From assembly GCA_024644105.1 (NCBI GenBank), contig JAHELP010000004.1, forward strand, positions 4,231-42,855: a DNA stretch of 38,625 nucleotides, read 5' to 3'. This DNA comes from Candidatus Nitrosopumilus sp. GTDB lineage: Archaea > Thermoproteota > Nitrososphaeria > Nitrososphaerales > Nitrosopumilaceae. Shown one piece after another: positions 8,524 through 18,308 of this stretch (the stretch's first letter is position 1; the number at the start of each line of letters is the position of its first letter). The notes under the pieces are model-generated. The model saw only the letters and a program-made list of their open reading frames with translations, did not search any database and was not told where the DNA came from. A program made the translations under genes and the position numbers.

Positions 8524-9462
8524 ATGAAATTTCTAATAGTTAAGGGGCTGTCTGCAAAATATTCTTCATCCAAAGGTCCAGTATATGCTGTAGATGATGT
8601 TGACTTTGAATTAGAATCTGGTGAATCAATTGGAATTGCAGGTGAAAGCGCATGTGGAAAAAGTACCTTGGGTTTATCCTTAATTCGAATGCTTTCCGGA
8701 GCTACTACCCAGGGTGAAATACAATTTGAAGGTGACTCCATTTTGCAAATGAATGAATCTGATTTTGATAAGCAACTAAGGTGGAAAAAAATCTCCATGG
8801 TTTTTCAGGGTGCTATGAATTCACTGGATCCAGTATTTACAATCAATGAACAATTTTTAGAAATTTTAAAACAACACAGTTTTGATGGTAATGCAGAAAA
8901 ACTAATCTTAGATGCGATGAATTCTGTCTGCTTAGATGAAAATGTGTTAAAAAAATATCCTCATGAACTCAGTGGTGGAATGAAACAAAGAGTGATTATT
9001 GCTATGGCTTTACTACTAAAACCTAAATTTGTTATTGCAGATGAACCTACCACTGCACTAGATGTTTTGATTCAAGCACAAATTATCAACCTTCTAAAAT
9101 CCCTAAAAAAAGATGGTATGTCTTTTATGTTAATCACCCATGATTTGGCAGTTTTATCTGAGATTGCAGATAAAGTTGGAATAATGTATGGTGGACAACT
9201 AGTGGAATTTGGTTCATCAGAACAAATTTACAAAAATCCAAAACATCCTTACACTCAAGGCCTTTTAGAATCAATCCCTAAACTACAAGGTGATACTCCA
9301 AAGTATATCAAAGGAATTCCTCCTAGTCTGCTTGATCCTCCTACTCAATGTAGATTTATTGAAAGATGTCCTCTGGCCATCGAAAAATGTAAAGAACTTC
9401 CACCTAAATTTAAAACTGAGACTGGATATGTGAGATGCTGGTTATATGAGGATAAGTTGTAG
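8524..9462 (+). CDS. ABC transporter ATP-binding protein, oligopeptide/dipeptide (DppD/OppD) type
   Basis: Walker A GESACGKST, signature LSGGMKQRVIIAMAL, Walker B FVIADEPTTALD, Opp-type C-terminus CRFIERCPLAIEKC. Confidence 0.93.
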   Translation: MKFLIVKGLSAKYSSSKGPVYAVDDVDFELESGESIGIAGESACGKSTLGLSLIRMLSGATTQGEIQFEGDSILQMNESDFDKQLRWKKISMVFQGAMNSLDPVFTINEQFLEILKQHSFDGNAEKLILDAMNSVCLDENVLKKYPHELSGGMKQRVIIAMALLLKPKFVIADEPTTALDVLIQAQIINLLKSLKKDGMSFMLITHDLAVLSEIADKVGIMYGGQLVEFGSSEQIYKNPKHPYTQGLLESIPKLQGDTPKYIKGIPPSLLDPPTQCRFIERCPLAIEKCKELPPKFKTETGYVRCWLYEDKL

Positions 9463-9464
9463 AT

Positions 9465-9779
9465 TTACTTTGAATTAAGGAATTCTTCGTCTATTTTTTT
9501 CAAATATGTTTCCTGTATGTGTGCAATTTCTCTACCTGTTGTATTTCTTGAAATCATTTTTGCATATTGAACTAAATCTTGATTTTTTTGAGTTTTCTCA
9601 AACTCTTCAATTTTTTTAAATGATTCTTGTTCGAATTTCATTATGTCTCTTAATTCTTTACTAATTTCTTCTGCTTTCATGTTTTCATAATTCTTTGAAT
9701 TTGTTTTTCTAAAATTTATTTCATCAATTAACTTCTGGACTTCTTTTGATCCATTCATTATTTTTTTAAAAATATTCAA
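9465..9779 (-). CDS. Hypothetical coiled-coil protein (104 aa)
   Basis: Charged helical ORF, ATG start. Confidence 0.6.
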   Translation of the reverse strand: MNIFKKIMNGSKEVQKLIDEINFRKTNSKNYENMKAEEISKELRDIMKFEQESFKKIEEFEKTQKNQDLVQYAKMISRNTTGREIAHIQETYLKKIDEEFLNSK

Positions 9780-9784
9780 ATATT

Positions 9785-9880
9785 TTAATTTTGTACTTCT
9801 TTTTTATGTTCTAGAATATGCTTTAATCCATCAGTCATACTTAGTGCGTCTAAATCTATTTCACAATAAGGACACTTCAA
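9785..9880 (-). CDS. Possible 31-aa C2H2-like zinc-finger micro-ORF (TTG start)
   Basis: MKCPYCEIDLDALSMTDGLKHILEHKKEVQN*: CxxC...HxxxH; same strand and right after the 9885-10373 gene. Confidence 0.35.
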   Translation of the reverse strand: MKCPYCEIDLDALSMTDGLKHILEHKKEVQN

Positions 9881-9884
9881 AGTT

Positions 9885-10373
9885 TTAAGAATATTTTTTT
9901 ACAATTGGTAAGCAAGAGTCTATAATTCTAAGCATCTCTGATCTGATGACTTTCTTATCGATTGAAATCCAAACTCGTGATTTTTTAATTGCAAATGAAA
10001 TTGTTTGTACTTTCTTCCTTTCTTCCCATACAAATTCTATCTCCCCTAAATTCTTGTCAAAAAATCCTTCCAAGTCTGTCTTTATTGCAATATGTGAAAA
10101 TTGATACTGTGTATTCTTTTCATTTAACAGGGGGATTAAATCCGGTCTTCTCTTGTATGCTAGAAGATCTCCACTTTCACCAATTACTCCAACAAATCTA
10201 ATGAATGGACTAATTGTGGCAATATTGTCACAAATTTTTTCAAAGTCTTTTTTCGACATCTGCCTTGAGGTGTAAAAAGATGATATTTTAATCCTTATCG
10301 AAAAATGAGATAGCTCTATCCTAAAATTCGAAAAATCTATTCTAGATCGTTTACTTTGGCTGTTCTTAGCCAT
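9885..10373 (-). CDS. Hypothetical protein resembling roadblock-like/DUF6659-type archaeal proteins
   Basis: VGVIGESGDLLAYKRRPDLIPLL pattern; a shorter form could start at MSKKDFEK. Confidence 0.5.
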   Translation of the reverse strand: MAKNSQSKRSRIDFSNFRIELSHFSIRIKISSFYTSRQMSKKDFEKICDNIATISPFIRFVGVIGESGDLLAYKRRPDLIPLLNEKNTQYQFSHIAIKTDLEGFFDKNLGEIEFVWEERKKVQTISFAIKKSRVWISIDKKVIRSEMLRIIDSCLPIVKKYS

Positions 10374-10471
10374 AAATCATACTTTATGATTATACAATTT
10401 CCATAATATTTTGTGTTCGTAACATGTGTTACATACTATCAATTACAAACCCTTGCAAATCAACACAATAC

Positions 10472-10828
10472 ATGAAAATTCTGGTAGTAGATGATAACGT
10501 CGATATTACTGGGATGTTTGCAAAATATCTGTCATTAAAGGGATATGAGTGCGTTGTTTCTAATACTGGCCAAAATGCTCTAAGTATGATAAAAAACCAA
10601 TCTTTTGATTATGTGATTTTAGATATGTCTATGCCGGAATTTGGAGGATTAGATGTAATAGAATCCCTAGAAAAAGAAGATTTACTTAAAAATAACAAAA
10701 TAATCATTTTGACTGCTTCATCGATTTCAAACATAGATATTGAAAAAATTACAAAAAAAGAGGGAATTACAACTTTTCTAAAAAAACCAGTTCAACTAAG
10801 TGAATTATTACAGGTAATGTCAAACTAA
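10472..10828 (+). CDS. Stand-alone CheY-like response regulator (receiver only)
   Basis: MKILVVDDNVDITGM, YVILDMSMPEFGG, IILTASS, LKKP. Start refined from 10424. Confidence 0.9.
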   Translation: MKILVVDDNVDITGMFAKYLSLKGYECVVSNTGQNALSMIKNQSFDYVILDMSMPEFGGLDVIESLEKEDLLKNNKIIILTASSISNIDIEKITKKEGITTFLKKPVQLSELLQVMSN

Positions 10829-10862
10829 AAATTTGATTTTTAGGTGACTATGAATTTATCAA

Positions 10863-12047
10863 GTGGTGAAAAATATGAAAAAAAAATTCAAATTAAATAA
10901 TAATTTTATTGCAAATAGTATTCAAAATAAAATTCTTATCCCAATGCTACTTTTATCATTAGTACCAACTTTTATTTTTGGAATAATTTTTTTAAATAAT
11001 GAAATTTCTAATTTAGATAGTGAAAAATCATTAGAGAGTCTTTATTTAGACATAATATTTTTTTCAATGATTATGGTTTCTACTATAATACTAATAATAG
11101 TTTTTTCACATCTAGTTGCTAAAGGAATACAAAATCCTATTTTAGAATTAAAAAAAGCCTTTAAGGAATTTAATGGAGGGAAATATGATTCTGTAATTAA
11201 AATTAAAGGTCATGATGAAGTATCTGATTTGACACAATCTTTTCAAACATTTCAAGAATATTTTATTTCAAACAATAAAATTAAAGATTATTATCAAAAA
11301 GAATTGGAATTAAAAATAAAGGAACTTAAAAAAACTGATATTTTAAAAGATGAATTTGCATCAATGATAACACATGAACTCAAAACCCCTCTAACTCCAA
11401 TTCGGGGATATTGTGAAATGTTAAAAGAAAATAGTTTAGGTGAATTAACCTCTGAACAACTAGAATGTATTGAAACTATTGACTCGAATGCATTTCATTT
11501 GGAAAAACTAATTGGAGATATTTTAGATGCCCAAAAATTAGATATGGGACATATTGTTTTCAATAAAACTGAGATTCATCTTAGTACTTTTATTCATGAA
11601 TTGACTAAAAATATTCAGCCTCTAGTTGATAAGAAAAATATCCAACTAAAAATTTCATCTATTTCTGATTGTGTATTGTTTACTGATGAGCAAAGATTAA
11701 GGCAAATTTTTTATAATTTAGTAAGAAATGCCATTGATTTTGTACCTGAAAATAGTGGAGTAATTGAACTTGGATTCAAATCATCTAAAAATGATCTAAT
11801 TTTTTATGTGAGAGATAATGGTATGGGAATTCCTAAGGACAAACAATCTAACATCTTTAAAAAATTCTATCAGGTTGATACTGCCCAAACTCGTAAGCAT
11901 GGAGGTAGTGGTTTAGGTTTAGTTATTTGTAAAGGGATGGTTGAAGGTCTTGGTGGTAAAATATGGTTTGATAGTGACCGTGAAAAAGGGACTACGTTCT
12001 ATTTTAGTCTCTCAAAAATTTTACCTGTTTCCAATGAGGTCAAATAA
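10863..12047 (+). CDS. Membrane sensor histidine kinase (2 TM, HAMP, HisKA, HATPase)
   Basis: MITHELKTPLTPIRGYCEML H-box; RDNGMGIPKDKQSNIFKKFYQ; GGSGLGLVICKGMVEGLGGKIW. Confidence 0.95.
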   Translation: MVKNMKKKFKLNNNFIANSIQNKILIPMLLLSLVPTFIFGIIFLNNEISNLDSEKSLESLYLDIIFFSMIMVSTIILIIVFSHLVAKGIQNPILELKKAFKEFNGGKYDSVIKIKGHDEVSDLTQSFQTFQEYFISNNKIKDYYQKELELKIKELKKTDILKDEFASMITHELKTPLTPIRGYCEMLKENSLGELTSEQLECIETIDSNAFHLEKLIGDILDAQKLDMGHIVFNKTEIHLSTFIHELTKNIQPLVDKKNIQLKISSISDCVLFTDEQRLRQIFYNLVRNAIDFVPENSGVIELGFKSSKNDLIFYVRDNGMGIPKDKQSNIFKKFYQVDTAQTRKHGGSGLGLVICKGMVEGLGGKIWFDSDREKGTTFYFSLSKILPVSNEVK

Positions 12048-12093
12048 TTGAATAACTTTATTCAAACCTTAGACTATTTGGAGGATACATGGA

Positions 12094-12588
12094 ATGAATA
12101 ATGATTATGAATCTATTGAGGATCTTAGTAAACAATTTTCAGATAATGTTGCTGCTAATCAAAAACGTCTTAATCAAATACGTTCAAACCAATTTCTTGA
12201 TATGGCAAATGCTGATGGAATAATAAATGTAAAACAGGTTATAGAAAAACGTCATGATTTCACATACAGAGAACAATCTCAATTAGAAATTCTGTCAAAT
12301 GAAATGAATGATTTAGTACTAAATCAAATAAAAATTTTTGAAGAAGATACTGCTTTTAAACAAAAAGAATTATTGCAAAAGAAAATACTTTTAGAAGAAT
12401 TGGGAAAAGAATATTCTAAACAACTTTCTTACATTTCTGAGTTATCTAATTCTAAAAGTGATTTACCCCTTACACCTTTAATTGTACATATGGATATGCT
12501 TTTACAAAACCAAGATTTGTCTGAAAAACAAAAAAACCATTTAATTATTGCAAGGCAAAATATTTTATCTGGATTAAATTTACAATAA
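12094..12588 (+). CDS. Coiled-coil protein with a HisKA-like C-terminal helical pair lacking the acceptor His
   Basis: C-terminus DLPLTPLIVHMDMLLQNQDLSEKQKNHLIIARQNIL aligns by eye with HisKA segments of both kinases in the window; no HATPase domain. Confidence 0.5.
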   Translation: MNNDYESIEDLSKQFSDNVAANQKRLNQIRSNQFLDMANADGIINVKQVIEKRHDFTYREQSQLEILSNEMNDLVLNQIKIFEEDTAFKQKELLQKKILLEELGKEYSKQLSYISELSNSKSDLPLTPLIVHMDMLLQNQDLSEKQKNHLIIARQNILSGLNLQ

Positions 12589-12927
12589 ATTATTTTTATA
12601 TTAAATTAAAAATTTGGAATATTTACAAATTGTTACCATAATTTTACTAGTAGATATTTTCTAATTTAACAAGAATTTAGATAGTTATTGTAAAGAAATC
12701 CTCGCGACTAATTCAATAAACCTCTATTTTGGGCATACCTCTGAATTAACTAACTTAATCAGTTGGGTTTCTTGAAAACTCCAATAAGATAAACTTGGAA
12801 TACCTTTGAGATATCCTTTTTTGCTATCGTTTTTTGCTTTTATTGATTATTCTATGTTTCATTACTGCACCCAATTCTTGAATAAAATATAGTTTTCATT
12901 AAATAACGCCAAAAATTAGTTTGATTT

Positions 12928-13560
12928 GTGGATTTTGTTGATCTATTTCCGTTTGCTCCGGAGGTAGGATATCTTAGTTTATCCTTAGTCAATTTCTTTG
13001 GTTCACTAGTTCCTTTTGTCCCATTACCTGGATTTCTACTCCTTGCTACAATGTCTGTAGGTGATCAATTTGATTTGCATATTTTGGCATTACTTTCGGC
13101 AATTACAGCTACGGTTGCAAAACAAATTATTTTCTATGTTAGTTATGGTGGACGTAAAATAATTAATGAAAAAACTAGAAAGAGAATGCGCCCGTTTGAA
13201 CGATTAGTGAAAAGATATGGAGCTGGAGCAGCTTTTTTTGCAGCAGCAACTCCCATTCCTGATGATTTAGTATACGTCCCATTAGGCTTGGCAAAATATA
13301 ATCCAAAGCGATTTTTTATTGCTACTCTTACTGGAAAAATTGTTCTTAGCTACTCTATTGTATTTATTTCTCATCACTTAGGCTTATCCTTGGTTGAGCC
13401 TTTCCTTGAAAATATAGATGATGCAACTCCGATTTACATTGGGATAATTATTTTTGGTGTTATGATGACTTCTGTCATTATTTTATTATTGAGATTAGAT
13501 TGGGCAAGAATTCTTGGAAAGTTTGCACCCTGGACACTGGATGAAAATAACAAAGATTAG
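12928..13560 (+). CDS. VTT/SNARE-associated (DedA-like) membrane protein; GTG start
   Basis: Hydrophobic protein with VPFVPLPGFLLLATM and GAGAAFFAAATPIPDDLVYVPLGLAKYNPKRFF, typical of the VTT domain. Confidence 0.75.
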   Translation: MDFVDLFPFAPEVGYLSLSLVNFFGSLVPFVPLPGFLLLATMSVGDQFDLHILALLSAITATVAKQIIFYVSYGGRKIINEKTRKRMRPFERLVKRYGAGAAFFAAATPIPDDLVYVPLGLAKYNPKRFFIATLTGKIVLSYSIVFISHHLGLSLVEPFLENIDDATPIYIGIIIFGVMMTSVIILLLRLDWARILGKFAPWTLDENNKD

Positions 13561-14120
13561 ATTGTTATTTTAAAATTCCATAGTTTGTCCGTAGCTTTTG
13601 TAATTCCTATTCTTTGTGATGCTACTATTTTTTTAGGCTTGATACCTTCTGAAATGTATAATTTTGATTTTACTGTTAAATCCATACCATAATGCTCTTT
13701 AGTTATGTTAAGGGCTTGTGCTAATTTTGCTGGTCCATTAGATATGTTATTAAAATTTACATTGCCTCTGTTCTTTTGCATTATTTCAATTCCCTTTTCA
13801 GGAACTATTGCACGAATTAATACTGCTCCTGCTTCCTTTTTGGGAGTTTTAGCTACTATATTGAAACAATAATGCATTCCATATGTAAAATAGACATATG
13901 CAAAACCTACTTGCTCAAACATTACCTTGTTTCTTTCTGTTATTTTGTTAAATGCATGACTAGCAGGATCATCTTTGTGTCTATACGCTTCAGTTTCTGA
14001 AATTATTCCTGAGATTTCATGCTTGCCAATCTTTCTAATAATTTTTTTACCTAAAAGATTTTTTGCAACTTCTACCGTATCTTTTGAATAAAACTCTCTA
14101 GGAAGAATAGTCAATATCAA
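13557..14120 (-). CDS. 3-methyladenine DNA glycosylase, AAG/MPG type
   Basis: PREFYSKDTVEVAKNLLGKKIIR, SETEAYRHKDDPASHAF, FAYVYFTYGMHYCFNIV, NGPAKLAQAL. Confidence 0.95.
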   Translation of the reverse strand: MILTILPREFYSKDTVEVAKNLLGKKIIRKIGKHEISGIISETEAYRHKDDPASHAFNKITERNKVMFEQVGFAYVYFTYGMHYCFNIVAKTPKKEAGAVLIRAIVPEKGIEIMQKNRGNVNFNNISNGPAKLAQALNITKEHYGMDLTVKSKLYISEGIKPKKIVASQRIGITKATDKLWNFKITI

Positions 14121-14691
14121 TTTTAATTTCTTTGTTATTTTTTAATTCTGCGATTAACTCAAATAGTTTTTTAATGTCACCACTTAGAACTTTGATTAAT
14201 TCTTGATTGTAAATTGTAGCTGCTGGATGAACTGTTAAAAAATATAATTGATTTTCTTTTTTAACAACCTTGCCTCTAAATTTTGTAATTTCTGAACCTC
14301 CTAACAATGAATTAAATGCAGTGTTGCCTAAAATACAGATTATTTTTGGTTTGATAATTGATATTTCTTGCCTTAAATATTCTTGACATGTGTTTCTCTC
14401 AATTGTGGTTGGAACTCTATTTTTAGGTGGTCTACATTTTACAATGTTTGTAATGTATACTTCTTCTCTTGTTACTCCTACCTCTTCCAATGCGGCAGAT
14501 AGTTTTTTACCTGCAATTCCAATAAATGGTTCTCCGTTTTGATCTTCATTTTTTCCAGGAGCTTCTCCCACAAAGATTACGCTTGAGTGAAAATTACCTT
14601 TACCTGGAACTGAATTTAATCTTGTTTTACTAAGTTCACATTTTGTACACTCTATTACATTTTGTTTTATAATTTCTAATTTTTGGCCCAT
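14098..14691 (-). CDS. Uracil-DNA glycosylase, family 4
   Basis: VFVGEAPGKNEDQNGEPFIGIAGKKL, N-terminal CTKCELSKTR cysteines, LTVHPAATIYN. Confidence 0.93.
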   Translation of the reverse strand: MGQKLEIIKQNVIECTKCELSKTRLNSVPGKGNFHSSVIFVGEAPGKNEDQNGEPFIGIAGKKLSAALEEVGVTREEVYITNIVKCRPPKNRVPTTIERNTCQEYLRQEISIIKPKIICILGNTAFNSLLGGSEITKFRGKVVKKENQLYFLTVHPAATIYNQELIKVLSGDIKKLFELIAELKNNKEIKIDIDYSS

Positions 14692-14694
14692 TTT

Positions 14695-16113
14695 CTAATT
14701 TACACTCTTTACTGTTGCGGTTCCTCTTATTGATGGTCCACCATTACCCATTATCATTGATTGCATTGGATCTCCTTTTCCACAGTTTGTAATTGGTCTA
14801 ACTGTGAAATCATCTCCACATGCATCTATTGATTTGAAAAATTCTGGAGCTGTTCCCATTACAATAACATCTCTTAACAGATCAGTAATTTCCCCATTCT
14901 CAATTTTTTGTGCGTATTGACATGATATGCTCCAGTTATACCGTTTCATATCAATTGAAGGAATTTTCATATTCGAAATTAGATATCCTTGCTTGACTTC
15001 TTTAATCATTTCATCCACATTCCAATCCCCATTGCCAATGCAAGTGCAAGCCATTCTGATTAGAGGCATGAATCTGTAATTTGTTGCTCTCATGTTTCCT
15101 GTTGGCATACTATTGAATATTTGAGATGTTTCTCTATTTTGCATATGATTTTTTAATATTCCTTTTTCTACCAGAGTAGTTTTTCTAGTTTCAACACCTT
15201 CATCATCAAAATAATACCATCCTAAACTTTCCTTTATCGTAGGATCATCAAATACATTTAGAACTTCTGAACCAATTCTATCTCCTAACATGTCTTTCCA
15301 CCATGCGCCCCCTGCCCATGCCATTTCTTTTCCTAAAACCCTATCTGCTTCTGATGGATGTCCTAATATTTCATGTGTAAGTAGAGAGACAAAATCTGGA
15401 TTCATTATTACAGTTGTTTTATCTTCTTTTGCGGGTTTTGCAAGTGTTAGCTGTGATGATTTTTGAGCAATTTCTTTTGCACTCTGTTGAATTTTATTTT
15501 TATCCAATATCTGTTCTAATCCTCCCCGACCACCTTCAGTAATATTTACAGATTGAGTGATTCCATTACCATGAGATGTTGCAATCATGTCTACGACTAC
15601 ATCCGTAAAATTCTGTAAAATTTCTGAGCCTTCAGAACTTACAAAATACTTTGAATTTATTGTAAACCATGGATGCACAACTGATTTGATAATTTTTGGA
15701 ATTTCTAAAATAATTTTATTACATTCTAATCCTGTTTTTATTAGCACATCTAATTCTGGTTTTTTTATTACAGGAAAATCAATTTTAGTTTTTTTTGGAT
15801 TACTTGGATATAGTTCAAGTCTTTTTTTATTTTTTGATTGTTTGGTTCTAATTTTAAATGAATTATCTATTGCAATTTTAATTTGCTCAAATGACTTGGG
15901 GTTTGTTATTGAACAAAAACTCCATACATCATCTTTAATTATTCTGATTCCTAATCCTTCATCATTATTTGTACTAACATGCTCTGTTTCATTATTTTCT
16001 ACAAGTACAGATTTTCTTTCTTGTTGCTCAGCTCGTACATCGCAGTACTGGGCTCCTGATTTCTCAGCATATTTGACTGCCCTGTCTGCAAAATCTTGTA
16101 ACTCTAAATTCAT
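14695..16113 (-). CDS. tldD: TldD-type metalloprotease (TldD/PmbA family)
   Basis: LTHEILGHPSEADRVLG (HExxxH) and TldD-family layout. Confidence 0.92.
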   Translation of the reverse strand: MNLELQDFADRAVKYAEKSGAQYCDVRAEQQERKSVLVENNETEHVSTNNDEGLGIRIIKDDVWSFCSITNPKSFEQIKIAIDNSFKIRTKQSKNKKRLELYPSNPKKTKIDFPVIKKPELDVLIKTGLECNKIILEIPKIIKSVVHPWFTINSKYFVSSEGSEILQNFTDVVVDMIATSHGNGITQSVNITEGGRGGLEQILDKNKIQQSAKEIAQKSSQLTLAKPAKEDKTTVIMNPDFVSLLTHEILGHPSEADRVLGKEMAWAGGAWWKDMLGDRIGSEVLNVFDDPTIKESLGWYYFDDEGVETRKTTLVEKGILKNHMQNRETSQIFNSMPTGNMRATNYRFMPLIRMACTCIGNGDWNVDEMIKEVKQGYLISNMKIPSIDMKRYNWSISCQYAQKIENGEITDLLRDVIVMGTAPEFFKSIDACGDDFTVRPITNCGKGDPMQSMIMGNGGPSIRGTATVKSVN

Positions 16114-16153
16114 AATATCTGAATTTTAGCATGACTCGTAAATCTTCTGCTAT

Positions 16154-16294
16154 TTAGTGACTAGAAATTGCAGGCATGGTAAAATAGAATTCATCCTCAA
16201 ACTCATAATCTGTCATACCTTTCCTACGTAAAAATTCAAAATATTGAGTACAATTATTGTAAAATTTCTTGTTTTTTACATGAGATTGTTCCAT
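16154..16294 (-). CDS. Possible 46-aa small protein (ATG 16294; alternative TTG 16309)
   Basis: MEQSHVKNKKFYNNCTQYFEFLRRKGMTDYEFEDEFYFTMPAISSH*; fills the gap between tldD and the kinase gene. Confidence 0.4.
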   Translation of the reverse strand: MEQSHVKNKKFYNNCTQYFEFLRRKGMTDYEFEDEFYFTMPAISSH

Positions 16295-16371
16295 GCTCTT
16301 CCTGTCCAAATCTCCATTTTGTTAAGAGTGTGAGCAATTTTAGTTCTGAAAGTTTGTTTTCTTTAAGCAGA

Positions 16372-18249
16372 TTACAGTGCTGTTTTGGCTGATTCAGAAT
16401 TATTTTTTGGAAGTGTAAAAGAAAATGTTGCTCCTTGATTTGGAATACTGTGTACTGAAATAACTCCATCATGATTATCTATAATTCCTTTACAGATTGC
16501 TAAACCTAAACCACTGCCTCCTCTTTCTCTAGTTAGTGTTGCATCTACTTGATAGAATTTTTTGAATAACTCTTGCTGTTTATCTTCTGGAATTCCTACA
16601 CCGTTATCTTTTATTGAAATTTTTACTTCTTTTGGATTTTCCTCCATGGAAACTTCAATTTTACCTGGATTTGGTTGAATTGCAACAATACTGTTTTTGA
16701 TTAAATTTGATATGACTTGCCCAATTCTTTCAGGATCATGATTAACAATCAAACTTGTTATATTCGAAATGATTTCTATATTGTTCGATTCTGCTTCTGG
16801 GGTTAATGCTTTGAGTGATTTTGTGATTGTATCTTTAATATCTGAATCTTTTTTAATCATTCGTAATTGGCCTAAATCTAATTTTTGTGCATCAAGTAAA
16901 TCTGAAATAATTGATAACAAAGTTTCTGAACTTGTTTTAATGATGCCGATTCGTTCTTTTTGTTGATCAGTTAATTTTCCTAAATGCTCACTAAGTAAAA
17001 TATCTGAATATCCTTGAATTGGAACCAATGGAGTTTTTAATTCATGGGTGATCATTGCTAGAAATTCATCTTTTGCAATATCTGTTTTCTTTGCTTCCTC
17101 TTCTTTTAATTTGATGGTATCTGACATTATGTTGAAATTACTAACTAATTGCCCTACTTCATCTGTTCCAGAATACTCAATTTTTTCACCATACACTCCT
17201 TCTTTGACTTTAGAAATTGCTTTGGTGATTGATTCAAGGGGTGATAGTGATTTTCTGATGATGAATATAACTAAAATGAATACTCCAATGTCTACTGCTA
17301 ATAGAATTTGGATAACTATTTCTTCACCAGACCCTTGCTCTGTTAGAAAATTATTCCAAGAAAGAAGTAACACATCTATGTCTTCAAATAAAATATTTTT
17401 ATCCTGAGTCATCTTATTTTTAGCCAAATTAAATTCTGGTGATAACAAAGCTCTTTCTTCAATTACATTGATTTTTGCTTTAACAGCTTCCCACAATGGA
17501 TCCAGTATTCTCAGTGACTGTGAATTTTCTCTTGGAATTGGAATTAATTCTTCATGAGTCATTCCTACGCTTTCAACATCCAAATCTGATGTGGGAATTT
17601 GCAATAATTTTCTTATTCCAATTTCAAACTGTAAATTTTTCTGTTTTAGTGTTTCTTGGGAATTTTCTCCCTCCCCAATTGAAATAAGTAAACTTTGTTG
17701 TCCTATGGTTCTAGCATATACGGCTAAATTTTTTGCTATTTCTTTATGTGTATTATAATCTCTATCTAAATTTTCTAGTTCCTTGTTTAATTCATCTACA
17801 TGTAAAACTAATTCTTGATTTTTTTCTAAAACATAATTCATGGCATTTGTTGCTTCAGGATCAAATACTGAAGTTACTTCAACTTTTAATGCACTTTCTC
17901 TGTATGATTCCCATGATGATGCTATTTTATTATAATCTGAAACTAGTTTTGGTGGAATAACAGATATTGATTGTCCTCTGTAATCTCCCCCGTCTTTAAT
18001 TATTTTTAATGTGTTCTCCACTTCATTAATTTCTTTTTGAAGATCATCTTTATCCTCTAACACACCATTTGCAACTGATGTTGCTAATCCTGAAATTGAT
18101 TCAGCTTTTACTTTGATATCTCCTACTCCAATTATAGAATAAGATTGTGATGTTTGTAAATTTTGATCTTGATATAATAAAAATAAATTAAATGCTGCAA
18201 CAACTATGAGTACGGCTATTAACAAATATGCCTTACTGATAATCTTCAT
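16372..18249 (-). CDS. Membrane sensor histidine kinase with extracytoplasmic helical sensor, HAMP, HisKA, HATPase
   Basis: MITHELKTPLVPIQGYSDIL; IKDNGVGIPEDKQQELFKKFYQ; GGSGLGLAICKGIIDNHDG; two TM helices. Confidence 0.95.
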   Translation of the reverse strand: MKIISKAYLLIAVLIVVAAFNLFLLYQDQNLQTSQSYSIIGVGDIKVKAESISGLATSVANGVLEDKDDLQKEINEVENTLKIIKDGGDYRGQSISVIPPKLVSDYNKIASSWESYRESALKVEVTSVFDPEATNAMNYVLEKNQELVLHVDELNKELENLDRDYNTHKEIAKNLAVYARTIGQQSLLISIGEGENSQETLKQKNLQFEIGIRKLLQIPTSDLDVESVGMTHEELIPIPRENSQSLRILDPLWEAVKAKINVIEERALLSPEFNLAKNKMTQDKNILFEDIDVLLLSWNNFLTEQGSGEEIVIQILLAVDIGVFILVIFIIRKSLSPLESITKAISKVKEGVYGEKIEYSGTDEVGQLVSNFNIMSDTIKLKEEEAKKTDIAKDEFLAMITHELKTPLVPIQGYSDILLSEHLGKLTDQQKERIGIIKTSSETLLSIISDLLDAQKLDLGQLRMIKKDSDIKDTITKSLKALTPEAESNNIEIISNITSLIVNHDPERIGQVISNLIKNSIVAIQPNPGKIEVSMEENPKEVKISIKDNGVGIPEDKQQELFKKFYQVDATLTRERGGSGLGLAICKGIIDNHDGVISVHSIPNQGATFSFTLPKNNSESAKTAL

Positions 18250-18308
18250 ATTGAAAATATCTTATCGTAGCCTATAAAAATAATAGGCAAATTTAGTTAA
18301 TCTATAAG

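Noticed and set aside
16254-16472. 72-aa minus ORF
   Set aside because: Overlaps the kinase C-terminus in another frame; a better frame explains 16154-16294.
15587-17960. Plus-strand ORFs at 15587, 16769, 17048, 17496 and 17733
   Set aside because: Antisense shadows of tldD and the histidine kinase, with no recognisable domains.
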